Assembly: GCA_963706425.1 (NCBI GenBank)
Contig: CAVPMN010000006.1
Coordinates: 1-15,574, forward strand
Direction: 5' to 3'
Source: CAVPMN01 sp963706425
GTDB taxonomy: Bacteria; Actinomycetota; Acidimicrobiia; Acidimicrobiales; Acidimicrobilacustridaceae
DNA length: 15,574 bases
Shown: positions 6,747-14,164 of the stretch, piece after piece
Layout: every line of letters starts with the position of its first letter
Position numbering within the stretch: the stretch's first letter is position 1
Notes under the pieces: generated by a model
Told to the model about the DNA's origin: nothing
Databases searched by the model: none
What the model saw: the letters and a program-made list of their open reading frames with translations, nothing else
Made by a program: the position numbers and the translations under genes

Positions 6747-8142
6747 GGGCGAGCTGGGCGGCGGCGGCCCACGCCTGGCGGATGCACGCCGGCAGGCCCA
6801 GCCCTTCGATGCCCGCGCCCACGGTCACCAGACCCGGACGGTCGGTCGCCAGCTGCGCCCGCCACTCGGCCACCCGGTCGAGGTGGCCGGGCCGGAACTG
6901 TGGGAGCGCGTCGAGCCACCGGGTGACGCGGACCGCCGATGGTCGACCGTCGAGCGCCATGGTGGTACCCAGATCGGCCAACAGGGCCTCGACCAGTTCG
7001 TCGTCGTCGAGCTCGAGGGCTCGGCGGTCGTCGGCGCGTCCGGCCGATGCCCGGAGGATGGCCGTGTCGCCGTCGTCGAGGTGGGCCCACTTGCTCGACG
7101 CCCATGAGCAGGCCGTGAGCACCAGGCCCTCCGGCTGGGCGACGAGGAAGCCGCTGCCGTCGAGCTCGCGACCGATGGCCGCGCGGGGCACCGCCAGGGC
7201 CACCATCACGACCGAGGCGTAGTCGACCGCGGCCAAGCCGGAGGCGACGTCGGGCGCCAGGTGCTCGAGCAGGCGGGCGGTCACGAAGTCGGGGGTGGCC
7301 AGCACGACCGCATCGACGTCGAGCGTGCGGTGGCCGCCGTCTGCGTCGTCGCCGACGTGGAGCCGATAGCGCCGGCCATCAGCAGTCGACGCCATCGATC
7401 GGACGTCGGACCGCAGGTGGATGGCGATGCCGGCTTGGCGCGCTTGGGTCGCCAGCGTGTCGGTGAGGGTCTGCGTGCCGTCCGGCAAGCCGAAGAACAC
7501 CGGGGCGTCGGGGTCGGTCGCGCTGGACGCCTGCGCCCTCAGGCCGGCGATGAGGCTCGGCTGATCGCGAACTGCGGCGGCCAACTGCGGCGCCCCGGCT
7601 TCGACACTCAATTGGTCGGCGTCGCCCGCGTTCACCCCGCTCAACAAGGGGGCCACCAAGCGCTCGAACACCTCGTCGCCCAAGCGCTCACGCACGAGGT
7701 CGCCCACGGACCGGTCGGCGCGCAGCGGGTCGCCGCCCATCGTGAGGTCGGCCCCCGCCCGCTCGACCCCCGCGGGCGACACGACGCCAGACGCCGCCAG
7801 CACGTCGAGATCGGTGGGCACGCCGAGCACCGTGCCTGCGGGAAACGGGCGAAGGGCACCGCGGCTGTAGACGTACGCGTGGCGTGATGCCGGGCTCACC
7901 AAGTGGTCGGCCAACCCGAGACGCCGGCACAGCTCGATGCCCTCCGGAACACGCGCGAGGAAGGCGTCGGCGCCGCAGTCGACCGGCCGACCGGCGAACC
8001 CGGTGGTCAGGATCTTGCCCCCGACACGGTCGGACGCCTCGAAGACCTGGATGTCGGTGTCGGGGTCGAGCCGGGCCACCTCGACGGCCGCGGCCAGCCC
8101 GGTGATCCCCGCACCGACGACGGCGATCGATCGCCCGGCCAT
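6739..8142 (-). CDS. hemG: HemY-type protoporphyrinogen/coproporphyrinogen III oxidase
   Basis: This is an FAD-dependent oxidase of the HemY/PPOX type that aromatises a porphyrinogen. In Gram-positive bacteria such enzymes usually act on coproporphyrinogen III (then named CgoX), and I expect that here from lineage. The protein has 467 residues. The FAD-binding dinucleotide motif VVGAGITGLAAAVEV is at 8-22, followed by EASDRVGGKI (about 35-44). Other PPOX landmarks are VDCGADAFL, FFGLPDGTQTLTDTLA and a C-terminal VTVGAGIEGLGLPACI, which completes the FAD site. The ATG shares one base with the hemH stop (TGATG). It lies third in the hemE-hemH-hemG order. The stop is inside the nine-base tandem repeat. 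A soluble or membrane-associated enzyme is expected; no signal peptide is present. Confidence 0.92.
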   Translation of the reverse strand: MAGRSIAVVGAGITGLAAAVEVARLDPDTDIQVFEASDRVGGKILTTGFAGRPVDCGADAFLARVPEGIELCRRLGLADHLVSPASRHAYVYSRGALRPFPAGTVLGVPTDLDVLAASGVVSPAGVERAGADLTMGGDPLRADRSVGDLVRERLGDEVFERLVAPLLSGVNAGDADQLSVEAGAPQLAAAVRDQPSLIAGLRAQASSATDPDAPVFFGLPDGTQTLTDTLATQARQAGIAIHLRSDVRSMASTADGRRYRLHVGDDADGGHRTLDVDAVVLATPDFVTARLLEHLAPDVASGLAAVDYASVVMVALAVPRAAIGRELDGSGFLVAQPEGLVLTACSWASSKWAHLDDGDTAILRASAGRADDRRALELDDDELVEALLADLGTTMALDGRPSAVRVTRWLDALPQFRPGHLDRVAEWRAQLATDRPGLVTVGAGIEGLGLPACIRQAWAAAAQLAPA

Positions 8143-9056
8143 CAGGAGCGCGCCCGTTCGAGGACCAGGTGGGCCAGCGCACCCATCACCTCAGGGTCGT
8201 CGTTGAGCGACCGGGTGCGGCCGAACGCCAACCCGGCATCAGCGGCGACCTTCCGAGCCTCGATGTCGAGGTCGTAGAGCACCTCGAGGTGATCGGCGGT
8301 GAAGCCCTGCGGGCACACCACCACCCCGTCGGCCCGACCGGTGCCCGCCAGTTCTCTGATGACCTCGAGGATGTCGGGACCGCGCCAAGGCTCCGGCGTG
8401 CGCCCCGCGCTCTGCCAGCACAGCGCCCAGTCGGGCCATGGGCTCAGCCCGACGCGCTCCGCCACGGCCTCGGCGCTGGCGCGCAGCTCGTCGGGATACG
8501 GATCGTCGGCCAGCACGCGCTCGGGCAAGGAGTGCGCGGTGAAGAGCACCTTGTGGTTCGCCGGCACCTCGCCGCGCGCCGTGGTGAGCGCGTCGGCGAG
8601 GAAGTCGACATAGGCCGGCAGCAGGTGCCAGTGATCGATCGGGCGGTAGTCGACACCCCGTTCGGACGCGACTGCGGTGGCTCGCTCGTGGTACTGGCCC
8701 ACGCTGAAGCGCGAGAAGTGCGGCGCCAGCACCAGCCCGACCACGGTCGTGATGCCGGCATCGGCGAGCGACGCCAACCCGTCTTCGACGAAGGGCGCGG
8801 CGTGCTTCTGCCCGAGCGCCACCGGGACCGGCTGGCCGGTCCGCTCGCCGAGCGCTCGTTCGAGCGCGGCCCGCTGGGCCTCGGTGCGCTCAGCGAGCGG
8901 TGAGATCCCGCCGATGGCCGCGTAGCGAGCGATCAACTCGTCGAGTTGCTCGGTGGTGGGGGGCCGGCCGCGTCGGATGTGCGTGTAGTAGCCCTCGATG
9001 TCCTCGGGCCGACGGGGGGTGCCGTAGGCCATCACCAGCAGGCCGAGCTCGCTCAC
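8142..9056 (-). CDS. hemH: Ferrochelatase (coproporphyrin ferrochelatase type)
   Basis: This enzyme inserts Fe2+ into a porphyrin. In actinobacteria the substrate is expected to be coproporphyrin III (CpfC), which is inferred from lineage. The protein has 304 residues, from the GTG at 9056, which overlaps the hemE stop (GTGA). Conserved elements are LLVMAYGTPRRPEDIEGYYTHI (N-terminus, here quoted in two parts: LLVMAYGTPRR and PEDIEGYYTHI), GGISPLAERT, and the catalytic His175 in LFTAHSLPER; Glu258 in FTADHLEVLYDLDIE is the second active-site residue. CWQSAGRTPEPWRGPDI (213-229) is also typical. Only two cysteines are seen (213 and 248) and the C-terminus is short, so the [2Fe-2S] ligand cluster described in mycobacterial ferrochelatase appears to be absent. 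The frameshift in hemE makes an artificial HemE-HemH read-through in this frame; they are two genes. Confidence 0.93.
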   Translation of the reverse strand: MSELGLLVMAYGTPRRPEDIEGYYTHIRRGRPPTTEQLDELIARYAAIGGISPLAERTEAQRAALERALGERTGQPVPVALGQKHAAPFVEDGLASLADAGITTVVGLVLAPHFSRFSVGQYHERATAVASERGVDYRPIDHWHLLPAYVDFLADALTTARGEVPANHKVLFTAHSLPERVLADDPYPDELRASAEAVAERVGLSPWPDWALCWQSAGRTPEPWRGPDILEVIRELAGTGRADGVVVCPQGFTADHLEVLYDLDIEARKVAADAGLAFGRTRSLNDDPEVMGALAHLVLERARS

Positions 9057-10118
9057 TCGCCCCTCCCGCTCCCTGCGGCGACCGTGCCCTCGGTGTGCAC
9101 CAGGTCGACCACCCGCTCGAGGATCGCCGGGTCGGTCTCGGGCAGCACACCGTGACCGAGGTTGAACACGTGACCGGGATGTCCGGCGTTGCGAGCGAGC
9201 ACGTCGCGTGCCTGGTCGGCCACCACCTCCCACGGGCGCGAGGCAGATGGCCGGGTCGAGGTTGCCCTGCAGAGCGGTGCCCGTCGGCACACGCGAGCGG
9301 GCCACATCGAGGGGCACCCTCCAGTCGACGCCCACCACGTCGGCGCCGGCGGCGGCCATGAGCCCGAGCAGCTCACCCGTGCCCACACCGAAGTGGATGC
9401 GCGGCACGCCGAGATCGGCCACCGACGCGAAGACTCGTTGTGTGTGCGGGAGCACGAAGCGCTGGTAGTCGGGCGGCGACAGCGCGCCCGCCCAGCTGTC
9501 GAAGAGCTGCAGCGCCGATGCACCCGCCTCGACCTGCGACCGCAGCGACACGATGGCCAGATCGGCGAGCCGCTGCATGAGTGCGTCCCAGAGCGCCGGC
9601 TCGCCGTGCATGAGCGCCTTGGTGCGGCCATAGGTGCGCGACGGTCGGCCCTCGACGAGATAGGACGCCACGGTGAACGGGGCGCCGGCGAACCCGATGA
9701 GCGGCACCGACAGCTCGTTGACCAGGATGGCGATGGTGTCGAGCACGTAGGGCGTGTCGAGCGGGGGCTCGAGATCGCGCAAGCGGGCGAGGTCGGCCGC
9801 GCTGCGGAACGGCTCGGCCACGACCGGCCCGGTGCCCGGGGCGACGTCGACCCCGAAGCCGATGGCGGCCACCGGCACGACGATGTCGGAGTAGAGGATG
9901 GCGGCGTCGACGCCGTAGCGCCGCACCGGTTGCAGGGTGATCTCGGCGGCCAGCTCCGGTTTGGCGATGGCGTCGAGGATGCTGCCCTCGCCCCGGATCT
10001 GGCGGTACTCGGGTAGCGATCGGCCCGCTTGGCGCATGAACCACACCGGCACCCGGTGGTGCGGTTCACCTCGGCACGCGGCGAGGAAGGGCGAGTCGTC
10101 GAGGGCGGGGGCCGGCAC
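9053..10118 (-). CDS. hemE: Uroporphyrinogen decarboxylase (one frameshift)
   Basis: HemE decarboxylates uroporphyrinogen III to coproporphyrinogen III in the cytoplasm. It is the last step shared by the classical and coproporphyrin-dependent haem routes. The signature VPVWFMRQAGRSLPEYR is at residues 23-39 and the catalytic Asp78 is in ILYSDIVVP. IGFAGAPFTVASYLVEG (141-157) and NLDPAICLAP (286-295) are also family hallmarks. At about 9233-9242 one extra base breaks the frame; after removing it the C-terminus reads WEVVADQARDVLARNAG and contains FNLGHGVLPETDP with the conserved histidine. The corrected length is 354 residues, normal for the family. The GTG start at 10118 is preceded at a six-base distance by TAGCGT, suggesting a leaderless transcript for the whole minus-strand cluster. 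Confidence 0.93.
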
Positions 10119-10130
10119 GGGGCCACGCTA
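10119..10130 (-). promoter_or_regulatory. Probable leaderless promoter of hemE cluster (-10 TAGCGT)
   Basis: On the minus strand TAGCGT (10130-10125) matches the actinobacterial TANNNT -10 pattern. The six bases GGCCCC then lead directly to the GTG start of hemE. This spacing would place transcription initiation at the G of the start codon. No convincing -35 is seen. The call rests on spacing and pattern only. Confidence 0.45.
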
Positions 10131-10254
10131 ACGCCGGGCTTGTCGCCGACCCCAGCCGCCCACGCATCTGACGCAGGGTGGCTGACCGATCCTTTCGCTA
10201 CGGACCGTGGGCACCTACGCTGGCCGGGCGACACCCCCTCCAAGGAGCCCTGCC
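10131..10254 (+). promoter_or_regulatory. Upstream region of DUF4397 gene: -10-like TACGCT and Shine-Dalgarno AAGGAG
   Basis: This is the divergent spacer with hemE. On the plus strand TACGCT (10216-10221) fits TANNNT. AAGGAG at 10242-10247 is a strong Shine-Dalgarno sequence seven bases before the ATG at 10255, which fixes that start. No clear -35 or operator palindrome was found. Confidence 0.5.
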
Positions 10255-11038
10255 ATGAAACGACTTCTTCTGCTCGCCGCGGTGGCCCTCGGTGCTCGCC
10301 GTGCTGCCCGCCACGCCCGTGGCCGGCCAGGACACCGGCGCCGTCACGATCGTGCACGCCGCCACCTACGACGCGGGCCAGAGCCTCACCGTCACCCTCT
10401 GTGTCGACAACGAGGTGCTCGACGGTCTCGTTCGAGACCGAACAGATCCTCGAGCCGCTCGACCTCGCGCCGGGCACCTACGACGTCGAGATCTTCGTCG
10501 GCGCTCGACCAGCCTTGCACCGACGAGCCCGACATCCAGGCCGATCTCGAGGTGGCTGCGGGCGACGATGTCACCGCGGCAGCCGTTGGACCTCGCTCAG
10601 CCAGGGCCCGACCATCGTGGTGTGGCCGAACGACAGCGAGTGCCTCGCCGCCGACGAGGCGAGGGTCACCGTTCGCCACGGCGCTTACACCGACGGGCCG
10701 GTTGACGTGGTCGCCACGGTCGATGGCACCGAGACGACGCTGGTGTCCGACCTCGGCGAAGAGGAGCAGGCCACCCTCGAAGTGCCTGCCGGCACCGTCG
10801 CCGCCGACGCCGCGATCGTCGCCGAGTTCGCCACGGTGGAGCTGGGTGACCTCGGACCGTTCGAGGGCGGTTCGCCAGTACGTCGTCTACGTCGATCGGC
10901 GGCGCCGACGGCGCGATCGGGATCTTCGTCGACGTGATCGAAGAGGAGACCTGCCCCGAGCCGACCACCACGACGACGGCGGCGCCCACCACCACGGCGA
11001 CCGCTGCGGCCACCGCGACACCGCGGTTCACCGGCTGA
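10255..11038 (+). CDS. Secreted DUF4397-domain protein with Thr/Ala-rich tail (heavily frameshifted)
   Basis: This is probably an exported protein with a DUF4397 beta-sandwich domain; the function of the family is not known. The start ATG has AAGGAG seven bases upstream. The signal peptide MKRLLLLAAVAL continues after a one-base correction into VLAVLPATPVAG. The domain begins VTIVHAATYDAGQSLTVTLC and includes LEPLDLAPGTYDVEIF, PTIVVWPNDSECLAADEARV and VRHGAYTDGPVDVVATVDG. It ends with a low-complexity tail rich in Thr and Ala (EETCPEPTTTTTAAPTTT onward). Reading through needs seven one-base corrections, near 10290, 10425, 10503, 10586, 10595, 10865 and 10895; the corrected length is about 258 residues. 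Four cysteines suggest disulfides outside the cell. There is no C-terminal membrane segment. It could be a pseudogene, but the smooth recovery of the family sequence argues for sequence error. Confidence 0.72.
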
Positions 11039-11061
11039 TCGACCCTCTCTAGAGTTGGCCT

Positions 11062-11087
11062 GCGACCCCCGCTTCGGCGGGGGTCGC
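11062..11087 (+). terminator. Perfect 11-bp hairpin with TTCG loop
   Basis: The left arm GCGACCCCCGC (11062-11072) pairs perfectly with 11077-11087 across a TTCG tetraloop. It lies 24 bases after the DUF4397 stop. There is no T-tract after it, so it is a terminator-like hairpin of the kind common in high-GC actinobacteria, and it could also act on the opposite strand. It separates the DUF4397 gene from the small gene at 11112. Confidence 0.75.
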
Positions 11088-11111
11088 TCGCGTCTGGGCA
11101 ACACTGGCGCC

Positions 11112-11376
11112 ATGCGCCGATCGATCGACGACTACCCGTTCGACCCCGCGGACTACCCGCCGCACTACGAGGACGACGAGCTCACCGCCATCTCGTGGGC
11201 GGTCGCCATCAGCGACGACTACGACGACGCCGAAGCCCCGGGTGGTGCTCACCGTCGAGGAGGTCGGGCGGGCCGGCGCGGGGCTGGTCGCCCACCTGAG
11301 TCCTGCGATCGCCCGGCGGCTGCGGATCGCGCTGCGCGACGGACTGCGGGAGATCGGAGAGGATCCCGGCACCTGA
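11112..11376 (+). CDS. Small acidic protein of unknown function (one frameshift)
   Basis: I do not recognise this protein. After removing one extra G in the CCCCGGG run at about 11238-11243, it has 87 residues. The first half is very acidic and rich in Asp and Tyr (MRRSIDDYPFDPADYPPHYE, then DDELTAISWAVAISDDYDD). The second half, from VVLTVEEVGRAGAGLVAHL through SPAIARRLRIALRDGLREIG, looks helical and amphipathic. There is no signal peptide, membrane segment or cysteine. The ATG follows GGCGCC and a weak -10-like AACACT, so it may be leaderless. It lies between the DUF4397 terminator hairpin and the zinc operon promoter, as its own transcription unit. That both frames join without a gap and end at a clean TGA supports it as a real gene. 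Confidence 0.6.
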
Positions 11377-11388
11377 CGCCGATTGCCG

Positions 11389-11417
11389 TCTCATCGGGTT
11401 GCGTCTCGTTGGGTTGC
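11389..11417 (+). repeat. Imperfect 14-base direct repeat upstream of znuA
   Basis: TCTCATCGGGTTGC (11389-11402) is followed one base later by TCTCGTTGGGTTGC (11404-11417), with two mismatches. The second copy contributes the TTGCAG that could serve as the znuA -35. It could be a regulator site or chance. Confidence 0.5.
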
Positions 11418-11475
11418 AGGATGAGAATCTTTCTCACTATTCTGGAAATCATTCCCGTTTCCAAAAGGTCGGAGG
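11414..11475 (+). promoter_or_regulatory. znuA promoter with Zur/Fur-type box and Shine-Dalgarno
   Basis: A -35-like TTGCAG (11414-11419) and a -10-like TATTCT (11438-11443) are 18 bases apart. The 15-base inverted repeat TGAGAATCTTTCTCA (11422-11436) fills the gap between them; it has perfect six-base arms and fits the Fur-superfamily pattern TGAnAATnnTTnTCA. A second palindrome with arms TGGAAA and TTTCCA, nine bases apart (11443-11463), starts at the end of the -10 and contains a weaker Zur-like match. The Shine-Dalgarno GGAGG (11471-11475) is five bases before the GTG. The area is AT-rich against its surroundings. A zinc-responsive Zur repressor is the natural candidate because the gene is znuA; the regulator gene is not in the window. 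Confidence 0.75.
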
Positions 11476-11480
11476 TTCTC

Positions 11481-12450
11481 GTGCTCGGTGGTCGTCGTGG
11501 TGTCGTGGTAGCCCTGCTCGGCTCGGTGGCGCTGCTGGCCGCGGCGTGCGGTTCGTCATCGGACGACGGGGCCTCTCAACCGGCGGGCACCGACGGATCG
11601 CAGCCGACGGTGGTGGTGACCTACTCGGTGCTCGGCGCGGTGGTGTCCGATCTCATGGGCGACGTGGCCGAGGTCGAGGTGCTGATGCCGAACGGCATCG
11701 ATCCCCACGACTACCAGCCGTCGGCGAAAGACATCGAGACGCTCGGCAACGCGGACCTGGTGGTGGCCAACGGCCTCGACCTCGAGGAGTCGCTGGCCGA
11801 TGCGATCGAGTCGGCCGAGGCCGACGGCGTGCCGGTGTTCTACGCCACCGACCACATCGAGGTGCGCGAGTTCGGTGAGGGCGAGGCCGACGATCACGCC
11901 GATGAGGAAGGCGAGGAGTCACGACCACGAGCACGAGGGCGGCGACCCGCACTTCTGGGTCGACCCGGTGTCGATGAAGCAGGTCGTGGCCGCGCTCGGT
12001 CCGGAGGCGTCGGCCGCGCTCGGGGTCGACCTCACCGAGGCCACCGCCGACCTCGAGTCCCAACTCGACGATCTCGATGCGCAGACGGTCGAGAGGCTCG
12101 CGGACATCCCAGCCGAGCGGCGGCTGCTCGTGACCGGGCACGAGTCGATGGGCTACTTCGCTCGTCAGTACGACTTCGAGCTCGTCGGCGCCCTCATCCC
12201 GTCGACGACCTCGCAGTCGGCGCCGTCGGCTGCCGAACTGGCCGAGCTGCGCGAGCAGATCGAGGCCCTGTCGGTGCCGGTGATCTTCAACGAGATCGGC
12301 ACCCCCCCGGCGCTCTCGGAGGCCATCGCCTCGGAGACCGGCGTCGAGGTCATCGAGTTGGCCACCCACAACCTGCCTGACGACGGCTCCTACCTCACCT
12401 TCATCGACGACATCGCACAGGGAGTGGCGCAGGGCCTCTCGCCCAGCTAG
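11481..12450 (+). CDS. znuA: Zinc ABC transporter substrate-binding lipoprotein (one frameshift)
   Basis: This lipoprotein captures Zn2+ (possibly Mn2+) outside the membrane and hands it to the ZnuB permease. The GTG start is set by GGAGG five bases upstream. The lipoprotein signal ends in LLAAAC with Cys23. The metal ligands are His76 in GIDPHDYQPS, His157 in GGDPHFWVDP, His219 in VTGHESMGYF and Glu270 in IFNEIGTPP. Between the first two is a His/Asp/Glu-rich loop (about 137-155, DDHADEEGEEHDHEHEGGD), typical of zinc-binding ZnuA. One extra base at about 11919-11921 shifts the frame inside this loop; the corrected length is 322 residues. znuB follows after a 32-base gap. The His-rich loop favours zinc over manganese. 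Confidence 0.92.
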
Positions 12451-12482
12451 GAAGCTCGGGTGCCAGCTGGGACGTTCGGGTG

Positions 12483-13346
12483 ATGGACTGGTTCGTCGAT
12501 CCGTTCACCGCGAACGAGTTCATGCAGCGGGCGCTGCTGGCGGGTGCGTTCGTGGCGGTCGCCTGCGCGGTCGTGGGCACCTTCGTGGTGTTGAGGGGCC
12601 TCGCCTTCATCGGTGACGCCCTCGCTCACGGTGTGCTGCCCGGCGTGGCCGCAGCGTTGCTGCTGGGATGGCCGGGGGTCGTCGGCGCCCTGGTGGGGGC
12701 CGCCGCGATGATCGGCGGGGTGAGCCTGGTGACCCGTCACTCCCGGCTGTCGTCGGACACCGCCATCGGTCTGCTCTTCGTCGGCATGCTGGCGCTCGGT
12801 GTCGTGATCGTGTCGCGCAGTCGCAGCTTCACCGGCGATCTGGTGAACATCCTCTTCGGTGAGCTGCTCGGCATCAGCGCCGACGATCTCTGGGTGCAGG
12901 GCGTGGCCACCGTGCTCGTGGTGCTGGTCGCGTTCGTGTGTGCCCGGCCGTTCCTGCTGTTGAGCGTCGATCCGGAGCTGGCCGACGTGTCGGGCTTCCG
13001 ATCGAGTCGCTACCACCTCGTGATGATGCTGCTCATCGCCGTCACCGTCGTGGTGTCGTTCCAGACCGTCGGCACCCTGCTCGTCTTCGGGATGCTCATC
13101 GCGCCCGCGGGCACCGCCGCGCTCGTCGCTCACCGGGTCGGGGTGATGGTCGGCTGGGCGATCGGGGTCGGGCTCGTGTCCGTCTACCTCGGGTTGTTGG
13201 CCAGCTACCACTGGAACATCGTGGGTGGCGCGGCGGTGGTTCTGTGCGCGGTCACCATCTTCTTCCTGGTGCTGGCCGGCCAGGGTGCCCGCCGGGCGTG
13301 GGTCCGTCGGGCCACCACCATGCCGGTGACGGGAGCCTCTGCGTGA
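12483..13346 (+). CDS. znuB: Zinc ABC transporter permease (ABC-3 family)
   Basis: This is the membrane channel subunit of the zinc uptake system. The protein has 287 residues with about eight hydrophobic segments and the ABC-3 family start FMQRALLAGAFVAVAC, followed by VGTFVVLRGLAFIGDALAHG and VLPGVAAALLL. A later conserved region is VSFQTVGTLLVFGMLIAPAG (about 197-216). The ATG at 12483 directly follows a GTG at 12480, and either could be used; no strong Shine-Dalgarno sequence is seen. Its TGA overlaps the GTG of znuC (GTGA). There are no frameshifts in this gene. Confidence 0.93.
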   Translation: MDWFVDPFTANEFMQRALLAGAFVAVACAVVGTFVVLRGLAFIGDALAHGVLPGVAAALLLGWPGVVGALVGAAAMIGGVSLVTRHSRLSSDTAIGLLFVGMLALGVVIVSRSRSFTGDLVNILFGELLGISADDLWVQGVATVLVVLVAFVCARPFLLLSVDPELADVSGFRSSRYHLVMMLLIAVTVVVSFQTVGTLLVFGMLIAPAGTAALVAHRVGVMVGWAIGVGLVSVYLGLLASYHWNIVGGAAVVLCAVTIFFLVLAGQGARRAWVRRATTMPVTGASA

Positions 13347-14149
13347 TCCCCATCGTCGCACCCGCCGTCTCGGCCTCTCGTCTGGCCGTGGGCTACTCGG
13401 GCCGCGTCTGTGCTCGACGGCGTCGACCTCACCATCGAACCCGGACGTCTGGTCGCGGCTCGTCGGCACCAACGGCTCGGGCAAGTCGACGCTGCTCAAG
13501 ACGCTCGTGGGCCTGCTGCCGCCGATCTCGGGCGAGTTGTCGGTGCTCGGTGCCGAGGCCGGGCAGGCACCCGCCCGCGTCGCCTACGTCAGCCAGTTCC
13601 ATCCCAATGCGTTCGTGCTGCCGTTGCGCGGCACGCGACGTGGTGCGCATGGGCCGGTTCGCCGATCACGGTTTGCTCGGCCGACTCGGCCCGGCTGACG
13701 ACGCGCTGGTCGATGGTGCGCTCGAGCGCCTGGCCATCACCGATCTGGCCAAGCGGCCGCTGCGCGATCTGTCGGGCGGCCAGCAGCAGCGCACCTACCT
13801 GGCGCAGGCCTTGGCCCGTCAGGCCGACCTGCTCGTGCTCGACGAGCCCACGGCGGGCATCGACGCCCGAGGTCAGGAGGTCTACCAACAGGCCGTGCGC
13901 GACGAGCTGGCGAGGGGGGCCAGCGTGGTGGTGGCCACCCACGACATCGGCGAGGCGGCGCGGGCCGACGTCGTGCTGCTGTTGGCCGGTCGGGTGGTGG
14001 CCGCTGGCTCACCCGAGCAGGTGCTCACCACCGAGCACCTGCTCGAGACCTTCGGTGTGAGCATCCGACAGTTGGAGGGCACGCTGGTGGTCACTGAGGA
14101 ACCGCATGGCCACGAGCACGGCCACGGCCATGAGCATGGCCTGAGCTAA
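13343..14149 (+). CDS. znuC: Zinc ABC transporter ATPase with His-rich tail (three frameshifts)
   Basis: This is the cytoplasmic ATP-hydrolysing subunit that powers ZnuB. The GTG start at 13343 overlaps the znuB stop. Corrected at about 13408, 13457 and 13635, it reads as a normal ABC ATPase of 267 residues: Walker A GTNGSGKST just after the second correction, Q-loop SQFHPNAF, signature LSGGQQQR, Walker B LLVLDEPTAGID, and the switch histidine in ATHDIGEAA. It ends in a His/Gly-rich tail (EPHGHEHGHGHEHGLS), unusual for the ATPase component and likely able to bind metal. Its TAA stop shares one base with the CsoR-type operator of the next gene. Confidence 0.92.
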   Translation: MIPIVAPAVSASRLAVGYSGRVCARRRRPHHRTRTSGRGSSAPTARASRRCSRRSWACCRRSRASCRCSVPRPGRHPPASPTSASSIPMRSCCRCAARDVVRMGRFADHGLLGRLGPADDALVDGALERLAITDLAKRPLRDLSGGQQQRTYLAQALARQADLLVLDEPTAGIDARGQEVYQQAVRDELARGASVVVATHDIGEAARADVVLLLAGRVVAAGSPEQVLTTEHLLETFGVSIRQLEGTLVVTEEPHGHEHGHGHEHGLS

Positions 14150-14164
14150 TACCCAGGGGGGTAT
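14149..14164 (+). promoter_or_regulatory. CsoR/CstR-type operator (ATACCC-N4-GGGTAT)
   Basis: The 16-base palindrome ATACCCAGGGGGGTAT has perfect six-base arms with a four-base centre. It resembles operators of the CsoR family of repressors (copper-sensing CsoR, persulfide-sensing CstR). It overlaps the -10 of the persulfide dioxygenase gene, so a bound repressor would block the promoter. The downstream gene makes CstR-type sulfide control the most likely; a CstR/CsoR gene is not in the window. Confidence 0.7.

Noticed and set aside
5524..7107. Long plus-strand open frame (527 codons)
   Set aside because: It is antisense to the NlpC/P60 and hemG genes, has low-complexity Arg/Gly/Leu composition and no family motifs; it is a by-product of high GC.
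8142..10118. A 658-residue HemE-HemH fusion protein
   Set aside because: The fusion arises only because one extra base near 9240 puts hemE into the hemH frame. Removing it restores a normal HemE C-terminus with its own stop at 9053 and a GTGA overlap with hemH.
11018..11038. TPRFTG at the end of the DUF4397 protein as a sortase signal
   Set aside because: There is no hydrophobic segment or basic tail after it; the protein stops at once, and the motif does not match LPxTG well.
12447..13499. Minus-strand open frame opposite znuB
   Set aside because: Its His/Asp/Gln-rich sequence is the mirror of znuB membrane segments, and znuB is unmistakable on the plus strand.
13343..14149. Programmed frameshifting in znuC or DUF4397
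   Set aside because: No slippery heptamer or conserved downstream structure was seen, and the same kind of extra base occurs in many unrelated genes of the window.
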